Made by a program: the position numbers and the translations under genes
Part shown: positions 36,001 through 47,162 of the stretch, one piece after another
How positions within the stretch are numbered: the first letter of the stretch is position 1
Layout: each line of letters starts with the position of its first letter
The notes under the pieces: model-generated
The model's input: the letters and a program-made list of their open reading frames with translations, nothing else
What the model was told of the DNA's origin: nothing
Database searches by the model: none
From: Cristatella mucedo
Taxonomy: Eukaryota > Bryozoa > Phylactolaemata > Cristatellidae
Direction: 5' to 3'
DNA: 64,000 nucleotides
Assembly (NCBI GenBank): GCA_009760855.2
Contig: WPIO01000035.1
Location: 1,088,501-1,152,500 of the forward strand

Positions 36001-36868
36001 CATATCTTCAACAGCATCTGCACGAAATCTGGGTGTCCTGATAAAAAGCGACTTTTCACTAGACTACCACATTAGCTCCACAATCAAGTCTGCCTATTTC
36101 AGCTATGAAAAATTGCAAACATTCGGGCCTGCTCAGACTGGGATGCTACATCCAAGTTGGGCCATGCATGTGTGACATTCCGTCTCGACTTCTGTAATTC
36201 ACTGCTTGCTGGTCTACCAGCCTGTGCAATCAGGTGCTAACAGGTGGTGCAAAACTGCTGTCACACTAGGCTGTCGTGAGCGTCGCAGTAGCCATGCTGT
36301 ACTACTTCGCACCAATCTGCACTAGCTCTCCATCTAGTAATGCATCGACTTCAAGGTTTTGCCACACACTTTTAGGTTCCTTCATTCTCTTGCTCCAGCC
36401 TACCTAGAAGAACAACTCCCCAATCAGGCAAGGAACTGTATCACCCGTTCATCTGACTCAATTTGTTTAGCTGTGCATCAAAAAAATGTTGTAACAACGT
36501 CCACTGACAACGAAATTTAAAAAAGAAGCTAAAACAAGCACATGTTCTTCACAGAATTTGATTGGTTCTTATGGATTATCCTTTGTGTACTTAACAGGTT
36601 GATGCTTGTCTCTAATCACATAGCCATGTTTCCTTCACAGCAAATGTAAAGAACATAAAAGGAGATTTACTTATCTGAAGGTGCCATAAAATGTATTATT
36701 CTAATTGCCCTGATTTGACCCAAGCGTTAAGGTGCTCACCTTTAACAACTGAGGTCAAGGTGAATGCATTCGCTGACTGAGGTCGTGGGCACGAGCCCCT
36801 CTGCATTTGTGAAGCACCAGAATAGAGATTGAGTTCTCTTAGGGTGCTATACAAATGAACTATATATA

Positions 36869-36954
<86 letters not shown>

Positions 36955-37857
36955 TATCACTATTATAATTGTTAACAAGATATTCGGCAGGTCGATTGAA
37001 CTACCAGCCGACCGATTGAGGCGAAGTATAACCAAGCGATCTAAAGTGCAGAAATGGCACTCCAAAAATGCTGTTCACTGGCTACATGGTCGACACAATT
37101 CCTCTTTGCCACTAAATGAGGATGTACACACCTCCTCTTACTTCTGTGGTGTTTAGGACATTTGTCCTACCTTTGTTCTAGAATGGCACTAAACCACCTG
37201 CCTCAGTTTCTGCTGTAGTTAACTAGACAAAATTGAAGCCACCCAAGCAAATGACACTGTACACGATAGGGCCATGACCTGCTTTGTGAATTTGGAGAGC
37301 CATTTGTCCCGAAAGCCATATAAATTATGCATGAATAAATAGGTAAGTGCTTGCTGACTGCTGCTGAGTCTCTTTCCGAAGAGCCCACCCCCCAGTCAAT
37401 ACATGTCTGGCTGCAGCTTCCCATAGATCCTCCATGATCGTGCATATCTGTTTCCAGTTCGTGCTCATTCAGGTGGTACTAATGCACATATAATTCATGC
37501 TTCTATCTGACTTTTCAAATGAGGTATCGCCCAGAAAACAACACGCCGGGATGCCAGTGGGGGCTGCCGAGCCGAATCAACGTTCGTACAGCTATTACTA
37601 ACAGCTACATGTTTTCTGCCGTCAGAACGACTGCCAATTTCACTAAACACTACCGTGTTCTCTAGTTAGAAGTGCTGCTTACATATCTAAACCAGCAATC
37701 TTGCTGGTGTTATCCATATCGCTGCTCCTTGTTCCTTGGCCGGTATTACACATCAACCTAAATTATATGCACATTCCCCGTAAGAGAGAATAAAGGAGAG
37801 AGAGAGAGAGAGAGAATAACGGAAAGAGAGATAGAGGGAGAGGGAGAGATAGAGGGA

Positions 37858-37921
<64 letters not shown>

Positions 37922-40900
37922 TCACACGCAAGATACTCGGTTAAAGCAAAGCAGTTTCCGGGATGCTTAGTAGTAATAGAGTTTATAAAATGACACAATG
38001 AAGAAAGAAGAAATTGCCTTTAGCATGGTGCAAAGATATTAAAGAAGCGGACACTTAAGAACCTTTTCAGCCGGCTAATTCGCAAATCTATATAGATTTT
38101 CGAGATCTGGTCAAATACTGAAGTTTTCAAGTCTAAACCAGTTTTAGCAATTGAGACGAAAATTTCAAATGAAGCACGATCGAATTATGGTATCGTTGTT
38201 CCAGCTGAATTCCCCAAGACGCCTGCAGTCTAAGGCCCAGGCAGGTCAAGCCTGAGAAAACAGTCCAATACATTACTTAACAGTAAGCTACCGACGTCAA
38301 TGTGAGGGTCTTGTAAGTTCAGCCCGACGAAAATAATAATAATAATAATGCATTTGTTTATCGCCCGTAGAGAACTTGATCTCTTTCTAGGTACTTTGCA
38401 TTTGCTGCAAAGGAAGCATAGTCGAATGGTAGCATGCTCAATGCCAACAAGCATAGCATGATTACGGGTGACATGCATAGGGTCAGCATGCATATATGGT
38501 TAGTGGCAGCATGCAGTATGTCAACATGCATAAGCACGTACAGGATGAATCACATGGATCCACTAACTGCTGTAATAAATAGATGCGTTTTTAGTTTCTT
38601 TTTAAATGTGGTCAAGTCAGAGGATGTCGTGACGCAAGTCGGAAGTGAGTTCCAGGCTTTGGGAGCATACAAACTAACGGCATCACCAATAGCAGAGTCG
38701 GAAAAGGCTGTGTAAAGTCGCAGATGTGTAAGTGCAGCTAAAAGTCACTCCATAACTAACGGTAGCACTTTATGAAACACTTGCTGTTCTAATGTCAAGA
38801 GGGACGCATGAGCAAACATTCACAGCAAAGCTGTACATACCCTCTCAACATTTCGCTGCTTTTTATCTTCTAACCCCTTCTCTTCAAACCTCCAGTCCTC
38901 CAGTTGCTTCTCAGTAAGCCCTATCCTACAAGTTTGTGTTCAGCATAGACTGACATACTACCGTAAGCAAATATTGCCAATTTTGGCACAGCACTGGCAT
39001 CAAAAGAATGAGATGGAAGCCACCTTCTATAAATACCGAGCAGGCTTTTAAAAAGCATTGGCTGAACCAGAAATGCAAAGCAAATATGCAAGACTAGCTA
39101 GCTGAAGTAAGTTCTCAGGATGTCTGTAATAAACATTCAATCTCTTATAGCTGCATTCTCAATTTATAGTGAGATAGGTTAAGTTTTCAGCTACTAATAA
39201 AGACATATTTTAGCAGGCTCTCTTCTTCAATTAGATGTCACATCATCAGTGCCCTGGTTAAGACGATGGGAGCACTATCAGATTAAAGCTGGAATACAAC
39301 ATTTCATAAAATGAATACAATTCCAAGGAGCCACGCACAGCCAATAAAACGCTATAAGGTACTGAGGGTCAGAGATAGTGTGAAAAAGCAACGTGAACAG
39401 CAGCTGAAGATGGCCAGTGAAAGGCCAGAAAATACCCACATGCAGAATAAACCCAGCCTTTTGATGAGTTAAGAATGTCCTCGAGGATCTGAAAGCTCGC
39501 CATTCAGTTCTATAGCGAGGGCAGATTGGCACAGGAGGCCCAAGTTGGCCACACCCGGCAAGGAGACAGGTCAGATGTCCAAGTATCTCTTCTAGCATCA
39601 ATCAGCAAAATAGAAGCAGCAGCACCAGGGGAGTTTTCGTGATGCTACAGATCCCCCCACAGATAACAAGCATAACAAGTCAACGTAACATGACCTAGTT
39701 CGGCCAGGAGCAAAGCATTAGGAATACACTATTTATGTCTTCTACATCCATTCAAGTTGTTAGTAACAGCCACATTAAAAGCAAATCCGAAGTAGTAATC
39801 ACTGCTACTGCATGCTGTTTTACAGTGTGGACCTCTTACACAGTGGGCTTACTTAGCATTTCTGGAGATGACTAAAGTCATGATATGGTTCTGGGTCAGC
39901 CAGGTCTGGCTTGGTTCCCATGTTGTAATGGGCATTGCTCTCCCAAGCTTCAGAGCAGCATCCTTGGTTAATTAATAGTTCCAGGCTCTGCATATCAAGC
40001 TTGCCGGTGGCAGAGCCAGAACGTTGACTTTGCTGATACCAGAACGGTAACGCACCTGCAGTCTATTGGAGTGGGGCAGTTATAAGATACTCAAAGCATG
40101 GAGTCTCCATCGATATATATTGTATCTTTCTCTTGCCAATGTGACTTAGGTGCGAGCGTGAGGCGAAGGTCAATGGGCTTTGTTTGTACCATACAAGCCA
40201 AGCTGTTGGGTCAGCCTTATTTACCATTTCCCTCGTATTGATAGGGCACAGTTCAAAAGCCTTCCATGGCACCACTACAATGTATGTATGTTAGCTGCAA
40301 TTTCATCTATGCTGCAGTCTGGAGCTTCAAAACAACATATACAGATCATTGCCTGCAAAATTTCGACTGCACAGAGTACACAAGCAACTCAAATGATAGA
40401 AGTCTCATAGCACAGTATTACATATACATATCAGGTTAGCACTACTGGCTCATCATAAGGAAGGTCATAGAACGCGATGTCCGAGATTTTGATTGATGAA
40501 TCTAGAGGGCTAATCAGCATACACACAGAACAGCAAAGCTCAAGACTGAGTTCTCTTTTAGGGCACTATATACACGTCTCGTTCTTATGAATTAGGCAAA
40601 CAGGATCGTGGGATTTGTAATTAAACGAGCACTAGTGATACAGTATATACAAGGCTACCTTGCTAACAACGTATATGCCTGTGGCAAATCCTAATTCAAA
40701 TCACAAGCATGTGAGAATTTTTGCAAAATCTAACCATCGATGTACAAAGAAGCTGAGAACACTCCTAATGGTGAATGCTTCGTCTGTAACTTAAATAAAA
40801 TGAGCTCAGTATAAGTTGCTTTTGCGAGGTCTAGCTTCCGCTGTTACCACCAATCGGGTCTGACGAAGTGCAGCAACTGGTGATCGAGTGACAGAAACAC

Positions 40901-42652
40901 GTGCTCACAAAGGCACTTAGTTCTCAAGGCTCTGCAGACTCATAAGATTTATACTGATAATTCATAAAACCAAGGTTTGAGGTCATTAGAGCCGTATATG
41001 CAGCAATATGTCAGGAGAAATTTTCCTGGTATTTAAAAAAGAAACGGTCATCTACTCTGTATGCGAGTCTTACAATACATCAGATGGTGCAGCCACGAAG
41101 CAACTAATTCAAAGCAGCTTGCTGTTCTCGGCCCAATAGTGCTGGCAGCACGATAACAATAACAATAATAATAATGCACTTGATAAAGCGCCCTCAGAGA
41201 ACTTAATCTATTTCTAGGCGCTTTACAGCTTTTGCTGCAAAGGGAAATGCAATCGAATGGTAAGTAAAATCATGCTTGAAAAACTAACAAAATGAATACG
41301 ATTAGACTAGACTTTAAGCTAAGTGATCAGGTGCCAAAAAAACTGATGTAAACTCATGACACATCTGTCGTGCAAAGGCACAGCTCTGTAGCAATGCTTC
41401 CCCAAGGCATCGTGATGGATCTACCTAATCTGTGGACGGTATGAACTTGCTGCTGGGTCTTAGTCTAGGGATAAATTTCCCACCCAGGGTATGGGTTCGA
41501 GTATGAAATCCTTTATTTCCTGCAGCAAACAGGGTGAGATTCACTAGGATGCTTCAGCTGCTACATTAATAGAGTTTATCATATGCTATTTAAGTTTTAC
41601 CTTATTTTTATGCTCATAGCAGAGTTTTTATTCTGCCCTCGAGCCACAGCAGATTAACCGTTGCTTAGGCTTCTCCAACGCTCGTTCATGCATCTCATTT
41701 AATTGCAATGTTGAACTTTCATATAAGTTTCTACTTCAAAAATGAATGTATCAAAAGAGGCAGAAGACTTCCTAAGCCGCACCAGAAGGGGCATTCAAGC
41801 TGGCAAGCTTCTTACAAAAAAGTTAAGTAACCCTCAATCGCATTGATGGCAGATGAATCTCAGTGGCCGTCACACAATTTGCAACGGGCAATGCAGTTGT
41901 GCCAGCTGAAGGCCTTAAACCCACGACTTGAGCGATTAAGCGTGAGCACCTTCCTAGTGCATTAAGGTCGAAGCCTCTTCAGCTATCCAACTACTATATA
42001 TAGATGTACATTAATTAATATAGTCACTGGCCAGCCAGGGCAAATGTTAAGGACCTTGTTGCAACATCTCAAAGGTAATCCGATGTCAAAGTTAATCTAT
42101 TTGGAAAAATCTTATTCGGCAGTGGGTAACCTATACTAATAAGGTTACCACTATTACAGAGGCTCTTTCCACTCGTCCATAGCTCTCGACTCGAATGTAA
42201 GTACTTATTAGAAATGAAAAAGGTAAATAAGCCAGAAAGTGGCATGGATAATTACAACCAAGTGGAGGAAATAGCAGGTACACATATGCACGGCTGCGTG
42301 GGTATGTTTATCTAAATTTAATTACGAATCGTTCACCAGAATCACTCTTGCTAGCGAACCAATGCATCGATACTCATTTAGCAAGCTAGTACTTATAAAG
42401 TGTACACCATTATTATTCTAGCATTCAAATGGATAAAAAATTGTGGCAATCATAGAAGCTCGTACATATGCCATTGAACAGTTCAATCAATCGTCAGACC
42501 GTATGTTTATTACCCACAGCAGCAAAGCCATGGTTACTCACTAACCTGTAAGCAATGATGGCTTCCTTGAATGTCATTTCTGGTGCAGCTTTCTTCTTGC
42601 CTCCTTTCTTTCCACTTTTCTTGCCACTCTTCTTTTTTTTCTTACCAGCCAT
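22486..42652 (-). CDS. CCDC83: Coiled-coil domain-containing protein 83
   Basis: Eleven coding exons join in phase to about 450 codons: 42546-42652, 38841-38925, 34846-35014, 34081-34248, 32783-32874, 32579-32647, 31121-31242, 30703-30809, 27513-27659, 25750-25847 and 22486-22674 (stop TAG). Human CCDC83 is of similar length. Matches recalled from that family include [59 protein letters not shown] and [14 protein letters not shown] followed by MPIHIQN. The N-terminus is a Lys/Gly-rich stretch ([10 protein letters not shown] onward). Most of residues 35-275 look coiled-coil, and the C-terminal third is acidic ([12 protein letters not shown]). The function is poorly known; expression in vertebrates points to testis and ciliated cells. 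All introns are GT-AG; the donor after 32783 is the weak gttggc. Exon 27513-27659 is the least certain: it is placed by phase 1-1 compatibility and by the length it restores. Introns carry LINE, SINE and Tc1-like insertions. ATTAAA at 22199-22204 on this strand is a possible poly(A) signal. Confidence 0.88.
23412..23560 (+). mobile_element. tRNA-derived SINE, family A
   Basis: It has the head gccaatggttaaggcggttg (A-box region), the body ttgtgggctcgggccctgtg (B-box region), gcgaagcacctaactagaga and taatcttagggcactctgca, then an AT-rich tail. Plus orientation, in the last intron of CCDC83. Confidence 0.7.
23698..24058 (+). mobile_element. 5'-truncated LINE copy with the end of the reverse-transcriptase ORF
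   Basis: It opens within the C-terminal coding part (tatgctcccaaagcctggaa, reading [11 protein letters not shown]), includes TFKKNLKTHLF-like coding, then the 3' UTR with gcatgctgaccctgtgcatg, the 3' hairpin agcgcctagaaagagattta and a (TTA)n tail. Plus orientation. Confidence 0.85.
24350..24927 (-). mobile_element. Tc1/mariner-like remnant with long inverted arms
   Basis: On the minus strand, 24511-24690 reads a transposase C-terminal fragment with [11 protein letters not shown] and [10 protein letters not shown], the DDE-type block around the second catalytic Asp (family form FQQDNDPKH ... WPSQSPDLNP). The final E/D region is decayed (VVYLVEGHW for DLNPIE..W). Arms 24350-24475 and 24806-24927 are diverged inverted repeats sharing ttctgcgctgtctcttctgc-like sequence. 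It is not functional and lies in the last CCDC83 intron. Confidence 0.7.
25262..25392 (-). mobile_element. tRNA-derived SINE, family A
   Basis: On the minus strand it reads tctggcggttaaggtgcttg (A-box region), gaggtcgtgggctcgagccc (B-box region), gtgaagcaccggaatagaga and attctcttggggtgctatat, then the AT-rich tail. It is the best-preserved family A copy. Confidence 0.8.
26745..26880 (-). mobile_element. tRNA-derived SINE, family B
   Basis: The minus-strand copy shows ggtaagatgcttgctcttca, gtcgtggatttgacccc, an expanded C tract of 10 bases and the gcaagtgagcacgatagcct body. It stops about 10 bp from the border of the inverted duplicate at 26892. Confidence 0.6.
26892..28253 (-). repeat. CCDC83-resident member of the inverted segmental duplication
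   Basis: Nearly identical in inverted orientation to 17801-19167. This member contains the intact open exon 27513-27659 (reads [20 protein letters not shown], then an acidic SDVSDEEQ stretch). It lies in gene order between CCDC83 exons 30703-30809 and 25750-25847, so it is probably the source copy. Apart from two small indels in the exon, differences are few. Confidence 0.85.
28750..28900 (+). mobile_element. tRNA-derived SINE, family B
   Basis: Plus orientation: actaggtaaggcagttgca, ggtcgtgggttagaatcctg (B box), tttattgctgcagcaagcgg and acaaaagaggctgttaaatc. It is uninterrupted, so it serves as the reference for the broken copy at 48185-48460. Confidence 0.75.
30399..30432. repeat. (TG)n microsatellite
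   Basis: A short interrupted TG/CG tract next to an (AT)-rich patch in a CCDC83 intron. Confidence 0.85.
31824..32572 (-). mobile_element. 5'-truncated LINE copy with open reverse-transcriptase C-terminus
   Basis: Reading minus, the piece starts in [18 protein letters not shown] and stays open for about 165 codons through [33 protein letters not shown] and [10 protein letters not shown] to a stop near 32070. Then come the 3' UTR, the tail hairpin and (ATT)n at 31825-31860. This layout is typical of CR1/L2-clade LINE C-termini. The open frame suggests a recent insertion. It abuts the donor of CCDC83 exon 32579-32647. No endonuclease or catalytic YADD part is present, so it cannot move by itself. 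Confidence 0.9.
33028..33104. repeat. (CA)n microsatellite
   Basis: About 77 bp of CA/CG-interrupted dinucleotides in a CCDC83 intron. Confidence 0.9.
33355..33440 (+). mobile_element. Partial SINE family B head
   Basis: The stretch ggtatgacctaaaaataagg, ggtcgtgggatcaagccccg resembles the tRNA-like head with a B-box-like element. The body is missing or diverged. Confidence 0.4.
35300..36690 (+). mobile_element. Degenerate LINE copy, reverse transcriptase to 3' end
   Basis: It starts near the YADDT catalytic region (decayed here to [11 protein letters not shown]) with a local 79-bp tandem duplication (about 35352-35430 and 35431-35510). It continues with [20 protein letters not shown] near 36020 and [17 protein letters not shown]-like sequence near 36190. 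It ends at the 3' hairpin (cagcaaatgtaaagaacata, tatctgaaggtgcc) near 36690. It has many stops and frameshifts and is much older than the copy at 31824. Confidence 0.75.
36705..36862 (+). mobile_element. tRNA-derived SINE, family A
   Basis: Plus orientation: gacccaagcgttaaggtgct (A-box region), ctgaggtcgtgggcacgagc (B-box region), gaagcaccagaatagagatt and agttctcttagggtgctata. It runs straight into a (CA)n(TA)n tract and lies just after the degenerate LINE. Confidence 0.75.
36871..36953. repeat. (AC)n(AT)n microsatellite
   Basis: About 63 bp of AC dinucleotides followed by about 20 bp of AT, at the tail of a SINE A copy. Confidence 0.95.
37795..37920. repeat. (GA)n microsatellite
   Basis: GA dinucleotides with GGGAGA and GATA interruptions in a CCDC83 intron. 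Confidence 0.95.
38334..38695 (-). mobile_element. 5'-truncated LINE copy
   Basis: It begins with (AAT)n, then tctctttctaggtactttgc, ttgctgcaaaggaagcatag, catgcatagggtcagcatgc, and ends within the C-terminal coding part (gttccaggctttgggagcat). Minus orientation, about 360 bp. Confidence 0.85.
41160..41300 (-). mobile_element. Fragment of the LINE 3' end
   Basis: (AATA)n tail, tgcacttgataaagcgccct, tatttctaggcgctttacag and ttgctgcaaagggaaatgca in minus orientation; about 140 bp. Confidence 0.8.
41455..41590 (+). mobile_element. tRNA-derived SINE, family B (diverged)
   Basis: It shows tgggttcgagtatgaaatcc (B-box region), tttatttcctgcagcaaaca and a gctgctacattaatagagtt tail region matching family B. 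Confidence 0.5.
41850..41975 (-). mobile_element. tRNA-derived SINE, family B (diverged)
   Basis: On the minus strand it has aaggtgctcacgcttaatcg, caagtcgtgggtttaaggcc (B-box region) and a gcaaattgtgtgacggccac body. It is weakly preserved. Confidence 0.45.
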
Positions 42653-43343
42653 TCTAGAAAAAATATGCCTGTCACTAAACAGCCTCAGCCGTTCCAGTAG
42701 AATCATTTACGGACTTCATTGATGAAATCTGATTAAAGTGTGAGGAAACGAATAGATACATAGCGAAGATAATCCAGGAAAAACAACCGGTAGCACAAGC
42801 TGGTAGAAAGGCTCTAGGGGGCAAAAGGACTACTGTTGACAGATCGAATATACGTGTCGCACATGGGTCAGTAAACAGTCAAAGAAAAACAAGAGTCACG
42901 AGAAGAAGACCAGCACGCTACCGGGAAGTTCTGGATTTACGCTCATCTGATTTAAGCTACAATTGACTCAATAATCATCAATAGCTGCCACTCGACATCA
43001 CTCACTGGAATGAATGGCTATCCAAAGACATTTCAGTCATTGGTAGCAATGTGCAAAACCTTTCAAAATTTTGGCGGATTTTACGACCTAATGAAAGCTA
43101 GACGGTATATCCCAGTGGCCGAGCCAAGGTTTTCATTTAGGGGGCAATACCTGCAAAGTTTTTATGCAGGGAGAAAGGCCCGCAAGATTTTCGTGTAGGA
43201 GGGTTTGGACCCGCAATTAATTGAACGCCGACAGATTTGAGACCCCACAGTTTGGCCACGGAAATCTAATGGCCGAAACCTAGTAACTCCGTCAACACTA
43301 GCTTACGTAGTGCATTAAGTGAGATGGTGCAGAGCTAGAATTT

Positions 43344-43368
43344 GAGAGAGAGAGAGAGAGAGAGAGAG
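43344..43368. repeat. (GA)n microsatellite
   Basis: Short GA tract upstream of CCDC83. Confidence 0.9.
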
Positions 43369-44051
43369 GTGGCCACCCTTGATTTGCACCCCATAGGAAC
43401 TGTAATAAATGAAGGATTCACACACATAAAACGCTTGAAATTTAATAATACCCCTAAACTGCGGTTAGGAAATTTTTGCTTATCAAGGAAGTTTTTGCTT
43501 ACCAAGGCGCTTCTCAGGCCATCATGAATTCCACTGCTAGGGGGCCGCCATGTGTTATCTGCCGTTGCTAACGACTTGAAGACAAAAACCTTAACGGCTG
43601 TGCACATCAATAAGTAGTAAATAATCAAATTTAAAAGTAATAAAATATATTTATTCTATTTTAAAACCACAACTATAGTCTTCAGGTTGCTTGTAGATGG
43701 CATGAAAGCTGACACCATTGGTATTGAGTGTAATTAGGGGTAACTCTTCAGACCGATAAGTTGTATCTATGTTGAGACATAGATACTCGCAAGCTATTGT
43801 AGAAACCCTCGGAATACCTGCGTAAATCACAATTCCTGCACAATAAACGGTAAATAGCTTAATTATTAAATATAATTATTGAAGTTACGAGAGCGTGATG
43901 CTATTTCATAGAGGTAACGGGATGCTCCGTTCTGCTTTCCGCTTACAATTTATGGAAATCCTAGGCGTTACTATGGGAGCCAATTTTTCATTTGTATGTG
44001 GAAAAGACTCCTTATCATACTTCTTCCTGATGCCGCTTAAGAACTTAAAGT

Positions 44052-44165
44052 AATTCACTTGTATAGCACCCTATGGGAGCTTAATCTCTGTTCAGGTGCT
44101 TCACTTATGCCAAGGGGCTCGAGCCCATGACTTCAGCCAGACCTTGGTCGGGGCGAGCACTGGGC
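44052..44165 (-). mobile_element. tRNA-derived SINE, family A
   Basis: On the minus strand: aagtcatgggctcgagcccc (B-box region), gtgaagcacctgaacagaga and cccatagggtgctatacaag. The A-box side is cut at about 44165. Confidence 0.7.
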
Positions 44166-44605
44166 CAACAATAGATACTTCTACAATAGTCAGACGAACA
44201 AAATTGAAAATCCCACTTTGGCCACAAATAATATTTTAGCTAACGATTCTGCCAAACACAGTACTTCGCAAATAGAGCAACGTATATTTCGTGCTTCGTT
44301 TTTAAATGAAAAGTAGGGCAAAATATACAGACCAAGTTCTCGTGCATCTCAGCGCTGATGAGACAAAAGTTATGGACTCCATCGAAATATTATTTCCTGT
44401 ACTATAATCATTCAGCATCAAAAACTCAAACACTGCATTAGCCTATCGAAGTGAGGCAGAGTCCGCACCAATGCTAATCTCCGGCTGTCGAAGCGAAAAT
44501 AATTCGACAGAAGCTAGTTGGGTTACTAACGAGTTTCTTTAGCTAAGGAGCCTGGCTTGCCAAAACTGCACGATTTTATTGGAGATTAGGCAGTGTATTT
44601 CGTTT

Positions 44606-44685
44606 GTATATGTATGTATGTATGTATGCATGCATGCATGCATGCATGCATGTATGTATGTATGTATGTATGTATGTATAGTATA
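44606..44685. repeat. (GTAT)n / (GCAT)n microsatellite
   Basis: A tetranucleotide tract with a central GCAT block flanked by GTAT blocks. Confidence 0.95.
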
Positions 44686-45639
44686 GTATGCAGGCTCCTC
44701 TGATAAGCCGCTGGTAAACAGCTGTTAGAAGCATCACCGAGAGGGGCCGGTGCACAGCTGCGGTCCGCCTGTGATGTGGCGTGGACACAGGCCGGTAACC
44801 CGCTGGTGGACAGATGGTGGATTCACCGTCAGGGTCGGCCTGTGCTCAGTTGTGGTCCTCGATGAATCATCGGGGTCGACCAGGGGAGCCTAGGAGTCGA
44901 GGAGGGGAGTCAGGTGGGAGAAGGGGCCGAAGGGAGCCGTGCGCTCTTCGGCTCCGTGTGTCGTAATAAACTGTCGGTGTTGGTCATCGGCAGGCTCTCT
45001 GCTGTGCGACTCAAACGACAGCCGGGTCTGTTATTTCCCCCTATGCCAACCGAAAGTCGCTTAGGCTTTGAGAGGGCTATAGAAAACTCTCCTGCATTGT
45101 AATGACTTAGTCACCGTGGCATTATGGTTACCGACGAAGACAAAACATTAGTTACCTGGATTTGTGGAGTTACAGACTCAGATAAGTAACATTACTTAGG
45201 ACAACACGATTTGCAACTAGCCATATTGAGATCTAATATAGCTCTGCCTGTAACTCCACAAAGCCACGAGGACTAAGCAGGATCATACGAATGTTGAAAT
45301 TATCGAGATCGATCATGAATAGAGATTAAGTTCTCTAACGGCAACGTATAAGTGATTGACATTCTCTTCTGACTGCTTGCTAATTTTCTCCCCGATGCTT
45401 AGCCTCAACATGATAATTATAAGACATTTTTATAGCACCCATAAAAACCTAAATCTCTTCCTAGGCACTCTACGTAAGCCTTAAAGGAAGCATGCTGTTA
45501 TGGTTGGTGATAACTTGCCCGGCATACACGAGCACTTACTCCTGGCAGAAGCGTGTTCCGGCTTAAAAGCCGTTTTGGCGACGCGGTGTTATACATGCCT
45601 GCGTATATTACCGTTTTCCCGGCTGCGGCAAGTCGTACT

Positions 45640-45716
45640 TGTAAAGCGCCTAGAAAGAGATTTGAGTTCTCCGAGGGCGCTTTATCAAGTGCATTATTAT
45701 TATTATTATTATTATA
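45640..45716 (+). mobile_element. Fragment of the LINE 3' end
   Basis: It reads tgtaaagcgcctagaaagag, tctccgagggcgctttatca and (TTA)n in plus orientation. The hairpin arms agcgcc and ggcgct pair perfectly. Confidence 0.85.
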
Positions 45717-46834
45717 CACAGTACAATCCTCGGGTGCTGTAAATGGAATAGCAAGGGGTAGTTCGGTCGTTCTCGAAATTTTACCCACGCGGAAATTTGA
45801 CCATTTGATTGTCTTGATACCTGTGAAGTCCGGCCAAGGTACAGAAGCTATTAGTGATAGAATTGCAAACCCTTGGGTTACATGAGCACTAGTATACAAC
45901 ACCGGCAAGGTGTAGGAATTTTCTATGGCAGCTGCACGAAATTGAAACCAACTTTGGGCGATAGCATTACCGGTATCGATAATTTAATGTCTCGTACGAT
46001 CTAGCTGGGTTAAAAACACCGGTCCGTATTTGCTTATCCACAGACGGCTGACCTGGGACCCACTATCACAATACGACACATTATTAAATAATAAATCGAT
46101 AATATTATTTGAGATGCCTCTGAGCCAGATATTCTAGGGGACGAATAGGACACTAACGAAAAGCTCTTTTTGAGAACCTACACGTCATTACGAGCGCCCA
46201 CAAGTAACAGAAACCAGAATGATCTTCCGTGACTTCAACTGCTCTACCAGAAAAAAAGATGCATCTCTAGATAATTCAAACTGGCTGACCGTAAGTATAC
46301 CCTAGTCTGCTTCAGGTAGGTAACGCAAGTTTTGAGAGCAGGTGTTTTGCATCTACTCACGCATTACTTACATTTAATTTATCGGTCGAAAGATTTCATT
46401 TTTCTTTTAATGTACCTATTGTCTTTCGTGGGCCTGGTCAGGCGAAAAATCGAACTTCACACAAAAGTTTAAGGCATTCTCTCAGCCTACTCTTGTGGAA
46501 TACCGATATGCAAATAGAGAACATGAATCTTTTGCCAGCCTCGTGAGAAAACCAAATCTCGATTTAGAGGCTATCCAACTTTACCAAAACATGCTTTGCA
46601 GCCTGGGTCTCAAATTCGCCGACCTGCAATGCTGAAGGCTTGCGAAATCCACAAATGATTCTCGGTTCCTTAGATCAAAACCTTTCCGAATAGGAGCGAT
46701 CAGCTTACAAATATCGATCCAAAATGCCCGTCTCAGTTTAGCCTACGTTATGTTACGTTAAGTTAGTACTAGAAAATTTGAATTGAAAAACTGCAGACAA
46801 TTCATTTATACATGCTTGACTCAGTCTGTAATAA

Positions 46835-46840
46835 TTTATT
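46835..46840 (-). terminator. Putative poly(A) signal of ATP5PO
   Basis: AATAAA on the minus strand, about 320 nt beyond the ATP5PO stop codon. The signal is canonical; the cleavage site is not determined. Confidence 0.5.
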
Positions 46841-47162
46841 AGATCCTTACATCTGCAATAGACACCATTTCCTTTCACAATATTTTCTCCAGCTGATAGC
46901 ACCACAACCTTTGAAAAAACAGCCGGACATACCGTTGTTAACAACGGTTGCACGAGCTGCGATCATTCTGAGATGTCTGCAGCAACAAGTGATGGTGGAA
47001 CCTTACGAAGGTGACAAAACACACACGAGGATCTCACATATTACTAGGCCAAATCACGTACGGATCAACCACAATGTCATAGTACGTTGTATTTTATCAA
47101 TTGTCACACATTCAAATATTAGCTTGCAGTCACAGGTGAGTTGGCACCACAGTGCAAACAAG

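Larger units (their letters stand above)
42700..46834. other. Intergenic region between CCDC83 and ATP5PO
   Basis: The CCDC83 promoter must lie at the left end; no clear core element was seen. The rest holds (GA)n at 43344-43368, SINE A at 44052-44165, (GTAT)n at 44606-44685, a GC-richer patch at 44690-45110 and a LINE tail at 45640-45716. No gene was recognised. Confidence 0.5.

Noticed and set aside
42653-42800. RFX-type X-box upstream of CCDC83
   Set aside because: This would be expected for a ciliary gene, but no inverted GTTGCC/GGCAAC-like pair with proper spacing was seen; a single acaaccggtagc is too weak.
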